Assembly (NCBI GenBank): GCA_910579735.1
Contig: CAJTUZ010000005.1
Span: forward strand, 1-64,000
DNA length: 64,000 nt
Source of the DNA: an uncultured Lachnospiraceae bacterium
Lineage (GTDB): Bacteria; Bacillota; Clostridia; Lachnospirales; Lachnospiraceae
Direction: 5' to 3'
Part shown: positions 8,128 through 16,135 of the stretch, one piece after another
How the letters are laid out: each line of letters opens with the position of its first letter
Position numbering within the stretch: position 1 is the first letter of the stretch
Translations under genes and position numbers: made by a program
The notes under the pieces: model-generated
The model's input: only the letters and a program-made list of their open reading frames with translations
The model's database searches: none
What the model was told of the DNA's origin: nothing

Positions 8128-9474
8128 TCAGCAGGATGCAATGCGTTTCATTGCTTCATAATAAATTTCCAGAACCTTTCCCGCATAATCAAGGGAAACG
8201 GATTCGTCTGCCTGATGTGCCAAAAGCGGTTCTGCCGGACCGGCCGGACCGAAAGCGACACAGTGTCCGAATACCTTGCTGTAGGAAACGCCGCCGGAAA
8301 TGATCGGCTCGCTGTGATCGCCGGTTTTTTCCCGATAAACAGATAAAAGCGTGCTTACATAAGGATCCTTCGGATCGTTCATGGTAGGCGGAGAATCATA
8401 ATCCAAAGACAGTTTTAAACTGCACCTGGCGGCCAGTTTGGCCGTGCATTCCGCAGAAGACATGCCAAAAGGATATCTGGCGTCGACTTCGCCGTAACAG
8501 ATTCCGTTTTCTATGCGAAAAATGCCCAGATTCATTGTATAGGCAGCCGGATCGCCGGTTGGCGTTTTTATGCCGACAGAGCGCCCGTAAAAGTCCTGAA
8601 AGCATCGGTAAAGATTATCCATCAGGGGATCATTGCATTCCCTTAACAGAGAAAACAGCGCCACAGCCGCACTGCAGCCTTCCTCCGGCGCGGAAGCATG
8701 GGCCGCCTTTCCGGTGACTTCCAGATAAGTCTTATTTTCTTTTTCCGATATCGTGCAGGGAATATTCGATGCAGCAGCCAGCTCTTTCAACTTTGCCGTA
8801 TAACGGTTATCCTTCAGGAGTGCATTGGCTGTGGGAGCGACTACATTACATTGGACGCCGCAGTTCATTTTACTGACAATACCGTCATATTTTCCGGAAA
8901 GGCGCCACATCAGAGAACCTTTTTCACCGATCGCCATAGGGAAAAATCCGTCGGGCGTAAAAGCAAAGGAAGGCATGCCTGCTTTGGAGACATAATAAAA
9001 CATATCGTTCATGGTACGTTCTTCATCACCGCCCAGAACGATGCGCAGTTCCTTTTTTAGAGAAAGACCTTTCTCGCGGATCAGTTTCAGGGCAAGATAA
9101 GTAAGAAAGGCGGGAGCCTTCATATCCTGGCTCCCCCTTCCGTAAAGCCTTCCGTTTTGCACTTCCCCGCAAAAGGGCGGAACGCTCCACCCCATACCCG
9201 GTTCCACGACATCCAGATGTGATACGATATCGATCCGTTCATCCTGCGGCGCAGTCCGGATGGCAATGGCATGTCCGTCATAGTTTAGAACTTCAAACCC
9301 ATCTTTTTGGGCCAGTCCGGCCATATAGGCAAGGGCGTCGGAAACGCCTTTTCCATAGGGATGTTCGTCCGTGATGGTTTCCGCATCATAGACGGAAGGA
9401 ATTTTTATTAGGTTTTGCAGATCTGTTAAATGATCCAGAAAATACTGTTGAAAATTTATATCCATGGCGCCCAT
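8128..9474 (-). CDS. M20 family dipeptidase (PepV-like, Sapep family)
   Basis: A 448-residue cytosolic zinc dipeptidase. The metal-site motifs are readable in order: SHLDVV with the first His, GRGSQDMK with the bridging Asp, GGDEER with the catalytic Glu pair, a DG pair after FAFTP, and the final His in LLAHQADE. The bridging motif is usually GRGxxDDKGP; here it is DMKAP, a small deviation. The length agrees with PepV. The start lies inside the EcfT gene: ATG at 9474 or 9465, both overlapping its stop. The gene is thus the fourth of a minus-strand operon with an ECF transporter, suggesting a role in processing or salvage of imported small molecules. Confidence 0.92.
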   Translation of the reverse strand: MGAMDINFQQYFLDHLTDLQNLIKIPSVYDAETITDEHPYGKGVSDALAYMAGLAQKDGFEVLNYDGHAIAIRTAPQDERIDIVSHLDVVEPGMGWSVPPFCGEVQNGRLYGRGSQDMKAPAFLTYLALKLIREKGLSLKKELRIVLGGDEERTMNDMFYYVSKAGMPSFAFTPDGFFPMAIGEKGSLMWRLSGKYDGIVSKMNCGVQCNVVAPTANALLKDNRYTAKLKELAAASNIPCTISEKENKTYLEVTGKAAHASAPEEGCSAAVALFSLLRECNDPLMDNLYRCFQDFYGRSVGIKTPTGDPAAYTMNLGIFRIENGICYGEVDARYPFGMSSAECTAKLAARCSLKLSLDYDSPPTMNDPKDPYVSTLLSVYREKTGDHSEPIISGGVSYSKVFGHCVAFGPAGPAEPLLAHQADESVSLDYAGKVLEIYYEAMKRIASC

Positions 9475-10313
9475 ACCTGAAATTCCGGCGGAAAGACGAT
9501 CCGACAGAAGATAACGGCCAGGATGGAAAGATAGATTAAAATATAAAATACCTTCATCCGGCGGTCATTTGGCGTTTCATCGTGTTCCGCATAATAGGTT
9601 CTTGTTTTTCCTTTTCCATATCCCCGCAGATCCATGGCATTGGCAATATTGCCGACACGCTCAAAAGAAATAATGATCAGGGGCATCAGGATCAGAATGT
9701 ACTGTTTCAGCCGGGTAAATAGTCCTGTCCGTTTGGAATCCAGTTCCATGCCCCGTGCCTGCATGGAGATTTTGATATCCGAAAAGTCTCTGGAGATATC
9801 CGGTATGTAACGGAAGGCGATGGAAACAATGGTAGCAATCTTATAAGGTACTTTAATGGAGTATAATCCGGCGGCTATTTCGCTTGGCGTAATGGCCTGT
9901 ATAAAAGTCAGCGATACGATAAAGCTGGCCAGGAATTTGATAAAACGGATCATAAAGTACCACATTGTTTCCGCTGTTATGATATACCTTGAGGTGAATG
10001 TAAGCAAAACGGTCGATCCGCCTACAATATTATTGCCATAGTCGGGTGTAACCACCCAGATCAAAAACAGATTGAACAGATTGACGACAACAATAAAAGA
10101 TAAAAGTCCGCCTATGAGTTTCCAATTCGGTTTTATGGACACCAGACCTATGGCGCCCAGTAAAAGAACCGGAAATAAAATTCGGAAGTCCCACGTAACG
10201 ATAAGAAGGATGATCAATGCAAAAAACAAACGGACTTTTGTGGTTCCTGATAATTTATCAAGAAAGGTGCTGCCCGGTATGACATTGATAAAAAGTCTTT
10301 TACTCATGTCCAT
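9456..10313 (-). CDS. ecfT: ECF transporter transmembrane component EcfT
   Basis: The 285-residue membrane coupling subunit of an energy-coupling factor transporter. It has several hydrophobic segments in its N-terminal two thirds. The coupling helices carry the expected motifs: ARG in SMQARGMELDSKRTG, and a variant LRG in MDLRGYGKGKTR. These dock onto the ATPase dimer. I chose the ATG at 10313, with GGGAGG about ten bases upstream; the frame is open further upstream, but that part overlaps the ATPase gene. The start lies within the last codons of the ATPase gene and the end overlaps the dipeptidase gene, so translation is coupled in both directions. Confidence 0.93.
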   Translation of the reverse strand: MDMSKRLFINVIPGSTFLDKLSGTTKVRLFFALIILLIVTWDFRILFPVLLLGAIGLVSIKPNWKLIGGLLSFIVVVNLFNLFLIWVVTPDYGNNIVGGSTVLLTFTSRYIITAETMWYFMIRFIKFLASFIVSLTFIQAITPSEIAAGLYSIKVPYKIATIVSIAFRYIPDISRDFSDIKISMQARGMELDSKRTGLFTRLKQYILILMPLIIISFERVGNIANAMDLRGYGKGKTRTYYAEHDETPNDRRMKVFYILIYLSILAVIFCRIVFPPEFQVWAPWI

Positions 10314-12015
10314 GTGCACGTTCCTCCCTTTCTGTCTCAATAAAATGACGAATAAAGGATTCCGGATCAAGGCCGGCCTGCATGGCCAAAGTGACAAGAG
10401 AAGTCTGTTTTAGGTTGGCCTGCCCGATAATCTGGTTATTGGAGAGAACCTTAAATACGTAGTCGTCAGCGATACATTTACTGTCGGCAAATACAATGGC
10501 GCGATCCGTATATTCAATAGCCAGATGCATATCATGCGTAATAAAGAGGATCGTGATGTTATAATTTCTGTTCAGTTCTTCCAAAAAGCTCATGATCTCG
10601 GTATAGCGATGATAATCCTGTCCGGCGGTAGGTTCATCCAAAATGATGATCTCCGGCTGTAACGCCAGAATGGAGGCAATGGTAACACGCTTGCGCTGCC
10701 CGTAACTGAGAACGGAAACCGGCCAGTTGCGCATAGGGTATAAACCGCACATTTTCAATGTATCGTCAACCCGCTTTCCGGCTTCTTCCGGGGTAAAACC
10801 ATTTAAAGTAAGGGCAAGGCGCACCTCGTCGGCGATGATATCCTTGACGATCATCTGATTCGGATTCTGCATAACATAACCGATTCTGGCGCCGATTTCC
10901 TTGATGGAAAGCTTCACACAATTCGTACCGCTCATAAGGATCTCGCCTTTTTGCGGTCTGATGATACCGCACAGCATTTTGGCCATAGTGGATTTGCCTG
11001 CGCCGTTTTTCCCTACGATCGCAATTTTTTCGCCCCGATAAACATCGAAGGAAACATCATCTAAAACCTTACGTTTTCCATAAGAAAAATCGACATGGGA
11101 AACATGCAGAAGCAGTTCATCCCGTTTGGGAACCTGATAAGGCTTCACGGTTTTCATATCGTCTATGACAGCCTGTTTATATTTGGTAATATCCAGTTCC
11201 TCGATATTGTCAAGATGTTCCGTATCCGAAAAACGGATGCCGGCATTCTTCAGAGCAGATATGTATAAAGGCTCCCGTATACCGTGTTCTTTTAATAAAC
11301 CGGAACGAAGCAGTTCATCAGGCGTGGAATCCATCTGTATCTGTCCGTTGTCGATCAGGATGATCCGGTCAACATGACGGTACAGAACGTCTTCCAGACG
11401 ATGTTCAATGATCAGGACGGTTTTTTCTTTCTCCCGGTAAATCTGATCAATCAGGTCAACTGCGGCCATTCCCATCGCCGGGTCCAGCGCCGCAAGAGGT
11501 TCGTCAAAAAGCAGGATTTCTTCTTCGTCGTGCATGATACCGGCCAAAGCGACTTTCTGCTTCTGTCCGCCCGATAAGTGAAAGGGCGGCTGTACCAGAA
11601 AATCTTCCATTCCGACTAATCTGGCGGCATAATCAACTTTTTCTAACATGATATTCCTGTCAACCGCACGGTTTTCCAGGGAGAAGGCGATATCTTCGCC
11701 TACGGAAAGGCCTACAAACTGGGCGTCCGAATCTTGCTGTACGGTTCCTACATGGCTGCTGAGTTCGAAAATGCTTGCATCTTTCGTCTCGATTCCCGCC
11801 ACTTTGAGAGAACCGGTAATCTCTCCCTCATAGGAGAAAGGAATCAATCCGTTGATACAGTTGGCCAGCGTCGATTTTCCGCAGCCGCTGGAACCAAGGA
11901 TCAAGACCTTTTCTCCCTGATAAAGAGTGAGGTTGATATTTTTCAGCGTTGTTTCGGTTTGGGATTTGTATTTGAAACTGAAATCTTTGAATTCAACAAT
12001 CGCTTTTTTCATCAT
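10300..12015 (-). CDS. ECF transporter ATPase, two fused ABC domains
   Basis: A 571-residue protein carrying both ATPase halves of an ECF transporter in one chain. Domain 1 has Walker A GSSGCGKST, signature LSGGQKQKV and Walker B LLFDEP. Domain 2 has Walker A GKNGAGKST, a slightly unusual signature LSYGQRKRV, and Walker B IILDEP. The protein should be peripheral on the inner face of the membrane, powering uptake through EcfT and the S component. Two adjacent ATG codons (12015, 12012) begin two bases after the stop of the S-component gene. Fused EcfA proteins with a dedicated S component beside them are typical of group I-like, single-substrate ECF systems. Confidence 0.95.
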   Translation of the reverse strand: MMKKAIVEFKDFSFKYKSQTETTLKNINLTLYQGEKVLILGSSGCGKSTLANCINGLIPFSYEGEITGSLKVAGIETKDASIFELSSHVGTVQQDSDAQFVGLSVGEDIAFSLENRAVDRNIMLEKVDYAARLVGMEDFLVQPPFHLSGGQKQKVALAGIMHDEEEILLFDEPLAALDPAMGMAAVDLIDQIYREKEKTVLIIEHRLEDVLYRHVDRIILIDNGQIQMDSTPDELLRSGLLKEHGIREPLYISALKNAGIRFSDTEHLDNIEELDITKYKQAVIDDMKTVKPYQVPKRDELLLHVSHVDFSYGKRKVLDDVSFDVYRGEKIAIVGKNGAGKSTMAKMLCGIIRPQKGEILMSGTNCVKLSIKEIGARIGYVMQNPNQMIVKDIIADEVRLALTLNGFTPEEAGKRVDDTLKMCGLYPMRNWPVSVLSYGQRKRVTIASILALQPEIIILDEPTAGQDYHRYTEIMSFLEELNRNYNITILFITHDMHLAIEYTDRAIVFADSKCIADDYVFKVLSNNQIIGQANLKQTSLVTLAMQAGLDPESFIRHFIETEREERAHGHE

Positions 12016-12017
12016 AT

Positions 12018-12599
12018 CTAATCTTCTTTAACTAAATTTGTTTTTTTGGCATTTCGTTTTGCAAGCAAAAATAAGAACGGTATACCGATTACCAATAAAA
12101 CGACGCCGTTGGATATAATGGCAGAAAATGCCTGCATCCAGGTAACGGTCAATTCCGAAGAATAGAACAGGTAAGTAAGCAGCGGGGTTACAAGGCCGAA
12201 TGCAACTGCGTTGCCTGCGATGACACTGAGGGCATAAATAACGGCATGCTTTGCAGTAAAGATACCGTCCTCGATCTTAGCGCCGTAGATTGGAAGCAGT
12301 CCTACGAAAAAGCCGAGTACAAAGTTGCCGATAGACCAGTCGAACCAGAATCCCCATCCGCCGATCAGGTCAGCGATTACGTTTCCGATACCGGCAGCAA
12401 CTGCAACAGGCAGAGGGCCGAACATTCCGGCTACGACAACGACAACGATCATGGCTGTGGTAAAGGAAGTATTGGTAAATACCTTAATTCCGCCAAATAC
12501 CATTAATACGCCGAATAAGGCGGCGCCGATTGCTACGCCGACAATTGTTTTGGTGTTCCAGACACCGAGTAATAAAGATAGTTTACTTTTCTCTTTCAT
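12018..12599 (-). CDS. ECF transporter substrate-binding (S) component
   Basis: A 193-residue integral membrane protein with about five or six hydrophobic segments. It belongs to the ECF-type S-component superfamily. The central stretch with FGPLPVAVAAGIGNVIADL and then a Trp-rich loop is typical. It should bind the transported vitamin-like or nucleoside-like compound. The substrate cannot be read from sequence. The downstream SAM hydrolase, on the same strand, makes a purine, SAM or methionine-derived compound a reasonable guess only. It is the first gene of the operon, with AGGAGGAGAG upstream of the ATG and a promoter at 12653-12681. Confidence 0.88.
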   Translation of the reverse strand: MKEKSKLSLLLGVWNTKTIVGVAIGAALFGVLMVFGGIKVFTNTSFTTAMIVVVVVAGMFGPLPVAVAAGIGNVIADLIGGWGFWFDWSIGNFVLGFFVGLLPIYGAKIEDGIFTAKHAVIYALSVIAGNAVAFGLVTPLLTYLFYSSELTVTWMQAFSAIISNGVVLLVIGIPFLFLLAKRNAKKTNLVKED

Positions 12600-12618
12600 G
12601 ATGAATACTCTCTCCTCC

Positions 12619-12632
12619 TATGTTGAAACATA
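12619..12632. promoter_or_regulatory. TATGTT-GA-AACATA palindrome in the ECF operon leader
   Basis: A perfect 6-bp inverted repeat with a 2-base centre, located between the minus-strand promoter and the ribosome binding site of the S-component gene. The same half-sites recur at 12787-12802, so both may bind one regulator. Confidence 0.45.
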
Positions 12633-12652
12633 TATTGTTCATTACGCCTCCT

Positions 12653-12681
12653 ATTATACAGATGAAGAGATTAAAAAGCAA
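12653..12681 (-). promoter_or_regulatory. Promoter of the ECF transporter operon
   Basis: On the minus strand TTGCTT (12676-12681), a 17-base spacer and a perfect TATAAT (12653-12658). The leader to the ATG is about 45 bases. No known vitamin riboswitch was recognised. Confidence 0.6.
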
Positions 12682-12758
12682 TTAGAAATACGGCTTAAAA
12701 GCAAATGTCGTTTTGAATGGCCATTATGCAGGAAGCCGTTTTTACCCGCGCCCGCTAC

Positions 12759-12787
12759 TTGCAATTACCATGAAAATCCCGTAAAAT
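12759..12787 (+). promoter_or_regulatory. Promoter of the AmmeMemoRadiSam genes
   Basis: TTGCAA (12759-12764), a 17-base spacer and TAAAAT (12782-12787), 47 bases before the ATG at 12834. The palindrome at 12786-12803 overlaps the expected transcription start. Confidence 0.55.
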
Positions 12788-12803
12788 ATGTTGTGTAACA
12801 TAT
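12786..12803. promoter_or_regulatory. ATATGTT-GTGT-AACATAT operator-like palindrome
   Basis: Perfect 7-bp arms with a 4-base centre directly after the -10 box of the plus-strand promoter. The position suits a repressor site. It matches the half-sites of the palindrome at 12619-12632 across the divergent promoter region. Confidence 0.5.
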
Positions 12804-12833
12804 ATCTATGATCATCGAAAACGGAGAACAGCC

Positions 12834-14219
12834 ATGTCAATTACAGCAGCATTCATGCTCCCTCATCCGCCGCTCATCATTCCGGAGATCGGAAAAGGCA
12901 GTGAGGGAGGGATCCGGCGGACGATAGATGCATACCATGAAGCCGCGCGCAGGATCGGGGCGGCAGAGCCGGAAACGATCGTTTTGATCTCACCGCACCA
13001 GATCATGTATACGGATTACTTTCATATTTCTCCCGGAAAAGGCGCCGGGGGTGATTTCGGACGGTTTCGTGCCGGAGAGGTGAAAACGAAAGTTTCCTAT
13101 GATACCGATTTCGTGGAGAAACTGTGCGGACTGGCGCAGAAAAAGGCGCTTCCGGCAGGGACATACGGCGAACGGGATCAGAAACTGGATCATGGAACGA
13201 TGGTGCCGCTGTATTTTGTAGATCAGTACTGGAAGGATTACCGGCTTGTCAGAATCGGCCTTTCCGGCCTGCCGCTTACGAAGCATTATGCGCTTGGACA
13301 GTGTATCAGGGAAACGGCGGATGCGCTTGGGCGTAAGACGGTAGTAATCGCCAGCGGCGATCTGTCGCACTGTCTGAAAGAAGATGGGCCGTATGGTTAT
13401 AAAGAAGAAGGACCCGTGTATGACAGGCATATTATGGAAGTTATGGGAAATGCGGATTTCGGCAGACTGTTGGAATTTCCCGAAGACTTCTGTGAGAAAG
13501 CGGGGGAATGCGGGCACCGTTCTTTTACGATCATGGCCGGAGCATTGGACGAAACGAAGGTAACGGCGCAGAAACTTTCCTATGAAGGGCCTTTTGGCGT
13601 AGGATACGGTATCTGCTGCTATACGGTGTGCGGCGCCGATGCCCTGCGTAACTTCAGGACACAGTACGAAACAAAGGAAAGAATGCAGATCATGGAGCGC
13701 AGAGAAAAGGAAGATGCGTTCGTAAAGCTTGCCAGAGCCACAATAGAAACGTATGTCAGTACGGGTGAAATACCGGATCTGCCAAAAGATCTGCCGGATG
13801 AAATGTATCGGCAGAGAGCAGGCGCTTTTGTTTCGATCAAAGAAAACGGCAGTCTGCGCGGCTGTATCGGGACGATCCAGGCAACGAGGGCATCTGTTGC
13901 GGAGGAGATCCTGTATAACGCCATAAGCGCGGCCGTGAAAGATCCCCGTTTTGCCCCGATTGAAGCCGATGAACTTGACAAGCTGGTGATCAGCGTAGAT
14001 ATTCTGGGAGAGACGGAAGAAATAGACGCGCCGGATAAACTGGATGTGAAGCGGTATGGCGTCATTGTGACCAAGGGACGTAAGAGAGGTCTTCTGCTTC
14101 CGAATCTGGATGGTGTGGATACAGTAGAAGAGCAGATCGCCATAGCGAAGAACAAGGCAGGGATCCGCCCGGAAGAAGAAGTCAGATTGGAGCGTTTTGA
14201 AGTCATAAGGCATTATTAA
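12834..14219 (+). CDS. AmmeMemoRadiSam system protein A fused to a LigB-like dioxygenase domain
   Basis: A 461-residue two-domain protein. Residues 1 to about 265 form a class III extradiol dioxygenase-like (LigB) domain, with MLPHPPLIIPEIG at the start and ASGDLSHCL later carrying the family His residues. Residues about 290-461 are an AMMECR1 domain with the diagnostic LRGCIGT motif near residue 340. Such fusions occur beside a radical SAM enzyme, as here, in many anaerobes. The biochemical role of the set is not established. It is transcribed with the radical SAM gene 25 bases downstream and diverges from the ECF operon. The ATG follows AACGGAGAAC. Confidence 0.92.
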   Translation: MSITAAFMLPHPPLIIPEIGKGSEGGIRRTIDAYHEAARRIGAAEPETIVLISPHQIMYTDYFHISPGKGAGGDFGRFRAGEVKTKVSYDTDFVEKLCGLAQKKALPAGTYGERDQKLDHGTMVPLYFVDQYWKDYRLVRIGLSGLPLTKHYALGQCIRETADALGRKTVVIASGDLSHCLKEDGPYGYKEEGPVYDRHIMEVMGNADFGRLLEFPEDFCEKAGECGHRSFTIMAGALDETKVTAQKLSYEGPFGVGYGICCYTVCGADALRNFRTQYETKERMQIMERREKEDAFVKLARATIETYVSTGEIPDLPKDLPDEMYRQRAGAFVSIKENGSLRGCIGTIQATRASVAEEILYNAISAAVKDPRFAPIEADELDKLVISVDILGETEEIDAPDKLDVKRYGVIVTKGRKRGLLLPNLDGVDTVEEQIAIAKNKAGIRPEEEVRLERFEVIRHY

Positions 14220-14244
14220 GAGTGCGGAAAAGGAGACAGACAAT

Positions 14245-15072
14245 ATGGAAGCAGTTTGTCAGGTATGTATCCATCATTGTCATCTGCAGCCGGGGCAGAG
14301 GGGCGTGTGCAGGGCAAGAAAAAATGTGGACGGACAGATCGTCTGTGAAAATTACGGACAGGTAACGTCTTTGGGCCTGGATCCGATCGAAAAGAAGCCG
14401 CTTTCCATGTTTTATCCCGGCAGTCTCATTTTATCCGTCGGAAGTTACGGATGCAATTTACGGTGTGCCTTCTGTCAGAATCATGAGATTTCCATGACAA
14501 ATAAGGAAGAGGCTGCAGCCGTATACATTTCTCCGCAGGAGATGTCGGACAAAGCGCTTGCCTGTAAGCCGGCAGGGAATATCGGTGTGGCGTATACTTA
14601 TAACGAGCCTCTTGTCGGTTGGGAGTATGTACGTGATTGTGCCAGACTGGTGCGGCAGGCGGGCATGAAAAATGTACTTGTGTCCAACGGAACGGCTTCG
14701 CCTGAGATATTGGATGAAATACTGCCCTATATGGATGCCATGAACATTGATCTGAAAGGTTTTCGGGAGTCATATTACCGGGAACTCGGCGGGGATCTGG
14801 AAACGGTGAAAGAATTTATCATCCGGTCGGCGGCAGCCTGTCATGTGGAACTTACAACGCTGATCGTACCCGGGGAAAATGATTCGGAGGCGGAGATGGA
14901 AGAAGAGGCGGAGTGGATCGCGTCTGTCGGAGCAGAGATTCCGCTCCATATTACCAGATTTTTCCCCCGTTATCGTATGATGGATAAAGAAGCGACACAG
15001 ATAGCGCAGATCCATCATCTGGTGGATACGGCCGGAAAGTATCTGCAGAATGTCTTTGCAGGAAATTGCTGA
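14245..15072 (+). CDS. AmmeMemoRadiSam system radical SAM enzyme
   Basis: A 275-residue cytosolic radical SAM protein. The [4Fe-4S] cluster motif CxxxCxxC is at residues 70-77 (CNLRCAFC). The N-terminus is Cys-rich (CQVCIHHCHLQPGQRGVC), as is typical of the pyruvate formate-lyase-activating-like subfamily of this system. Later parts include YNEPLVGWEY and MNIDLKGF. The substrate is unknown; the family is thought to act together with the AMMECR1 protein encoded just upstream. AAAGGAGA lies ahead of the ATG. The gene converges on an XRE regulator with only 17 bases between. Confidence 0.94.
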   Translation: MEAVCQVCIHHCHLQPGQRGVCRARKNVDGQIVCENYGQVTSLGLDPIEKKPLSMFYPGSLILSVGSYGCNLRCAFCQNHEISMTNKEEAAAVYISPQEMSDKALACKPAGNIGVAYTYNEPLVGWEYVRDCARLVRQAGMKNVLVSNGTASPEILDEILPYMDAMNIDLKGFRESYYRELGGDLETVKEFIIRSAAACHVELTTLIVPGENDSEAEMEEEAEWIASVGAEIPLHITRFFPRYRMMDKEATQIAQIHHLVDTAGKYLQNVFAGNC

Positions 15073-15089
15073 ATTGCTTTGCCGGGATA

Positions 15090-15434
15090 CTATTCCTGGC
15101 TGTTTAGAAACCGTACGAACTGAGCAAGGCTTTTTCTCTTATCCTCGTCCAGTTTCTGAATATCGAAGACAATATCATGTAAGGTCATGCCGTCGAGATA
15201 TTCCTGCGACAAGTTGGTGGTTCCTGTATAAGGTGAATCGATGCTGAGCAGATAATCGGTACTGACCTGATAAAGATGTGACAGTTTTACAATATGATGC
15301 AGAGGAATCTCACGGAGTCCAAGTTCATAGTTGGAATAGGTTTGCTGTGTGGTTCCCAGATATTTGGCAATATATTCCTGACGATAATTATGGCTGTCTC
15401 TTAATTCCCGCAAAAGTTCATGTGTTTGTTTCAT
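15090..15434 (-). CDS. XRE family transcriptional regulator, paralogue 1
   Basis: A 114-residue DNA-binding protein with an N-terminal Cro/C1-type helix-turn-helix at about residues 5-62 (RQEYIAKYLGTTQQTYSNYE is the recognition region). The C-terminal 45 residues form a short module (MTLHDIVFDIQKLDEDKR) shared with the second XRE protein at 15543-15890. A GAGGTG lies five bases upstream of the ATG. The promoter region holds a TTGTAA/TTACAA palindrome, so autoregulation is likely. Two copies so close together suggest a local duplication. Confidence 0.9.
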   Translation of the reverse strand: MKQTHELLRELRDSHNYRQEYIAKYLGTTQQTYSNYELGLREIPLHHIVKLSHLYQVSTDYLLSIDSPYTGTTNLSQEYLDGMTLHDIVFDIQKLDEDKRKSLAQFVRFLNSQE

Positions 15435-15450
15435 ATTGCACCTCGATTTG

Positions 15451-15464
15451 TTGTAAAATTACAA
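15451..15464. promoter_or_regulatory. TTGTAA-AA-TTACAA operator-like palindrome
   Basis: A perfect 6-bp inverted repeat with a 2-base centre, 17 bases upstream of the XRE paralogue 1 start codon. Further half-sites (ACACAATTTT at 15469-15478, TTTTACAACA at 15491-15500) follow. It probably overlaps the transcription start of this gene. Confidence 0.5.
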
Positions 15465-15542
15465 TAACACACAATTTTATGAAAACAAGATTTTACAACA
15501 TATTAGTGTTGACGGGTCTTAAATACAATTTATTTATATGCA

Positions 15543-15890
15543 TTATTCCGCTTCGTGATGCAGAAAACGGATATATTTTACCAGGTCCTTACGGCTTGCA
15601 TCATCCAAAGTCTGCATATCAAAAACGATATCGTGCATTGAGATATCATCTATGTATGTGGCGTTCAAATCTACGCTTCCGAGATAGCTGGTATCCGAAC
15701 GCAGCAGATAGTCGGTGCTGACTTTGTAAAATTTCGCGAGTTTCTTTACTGCCGTGATCGGAATCTCTCTGTGTCCGTTTTCATAATTGGAGTAAGTCTG
15801 CTGGGATATGCCAAGGTATTTTGCAATCGTTTCCTGCTTGATATCATGATCCTCCCGCAGCTCTCTTAAAATTGTATTTAATGTTTTCAT
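15543..15890 (-). CDS. XRE family transcriptional regulator, paralogue 2
   Basis: A 115-residue regulator when started at the ATG at 15890; a GTG at 15917 would add nine residues. The helix-turn-helix spans about residues 5-60 (IKQETIAKYLGISQQTYSNYE). The C-terminal module (ISMHDIVFDMQTLDDASR) closely matches that of paralogue 1. Both proteins probably recognise similar operators, since TTGTAA/TTACAA-type palindromes lie in both upstream regions. It diverges from the LytTR regulator at 16136, so it may control that gene too; this is inference from position. Confidence 0.9.
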   Translation of the reverse strand: MKTLNTILRELREDHDIKQETIAKYLGISQQTYSNYENGHREIPITAVKKLAKFYKVSTDYLLRSDTSYLGSVDLNATYIDDISMHDIVFDMQTLDDASRKDLVKYIRFLHHEAE

Positions 15891-15950
15891 AGTCCGTCTG
15901 CAACCTTGTTTTTTCACTTTTAAACTCTATGTTGTTACAGATATTACCAC

Positions 15951-16036
15951 ACAACAAAATGTTGTTTGATGAAATACTGTAAAACGTAATAAAATCAAAA
16001 TAACTACAATACTATGTTGTAAATGCGGGATTACAA
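15951..16036. promoter_or_regulatory. Cluster of ACAACA/TGTTGT and TTGTAA/TTACAA sites
   Basis: ACAACA-AAA-TGTTGT (15951-15965) is a perfect palindrome. TTGTAA (16017-16022) and TTACAA (16031-16036) form a wider inverted pair, and another TTGTAAAAT follows from about 16046. They sit between the divergent XRE paralogue 2 and LytTR genes and look like operator DNA. Confidence 0.45.
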
Positions 16037-16135
16037 TGGCAAATATTGTAAAATGAGATAGAAACAGTAACAGTAACAGATAACCGGCAAAATAGTGCTG
16101 CTATGCGCACGCTGTACAGTAAGGGGATGAGAATT

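Noticed and set aside
7971..8346. Two overlapping plus-strand frames of 110-121 codons
   Set aside because: They run through the fold-back element and the antisense of the dipeptidase gene; the basic, Pro-rich translations reflect the repeat composition.
12990..14243. 417-codon minus-strand frame
   Set aside because: Complete antisense of the AMMECR1/LigB-like gene, whose motifs are all in the plus frame.
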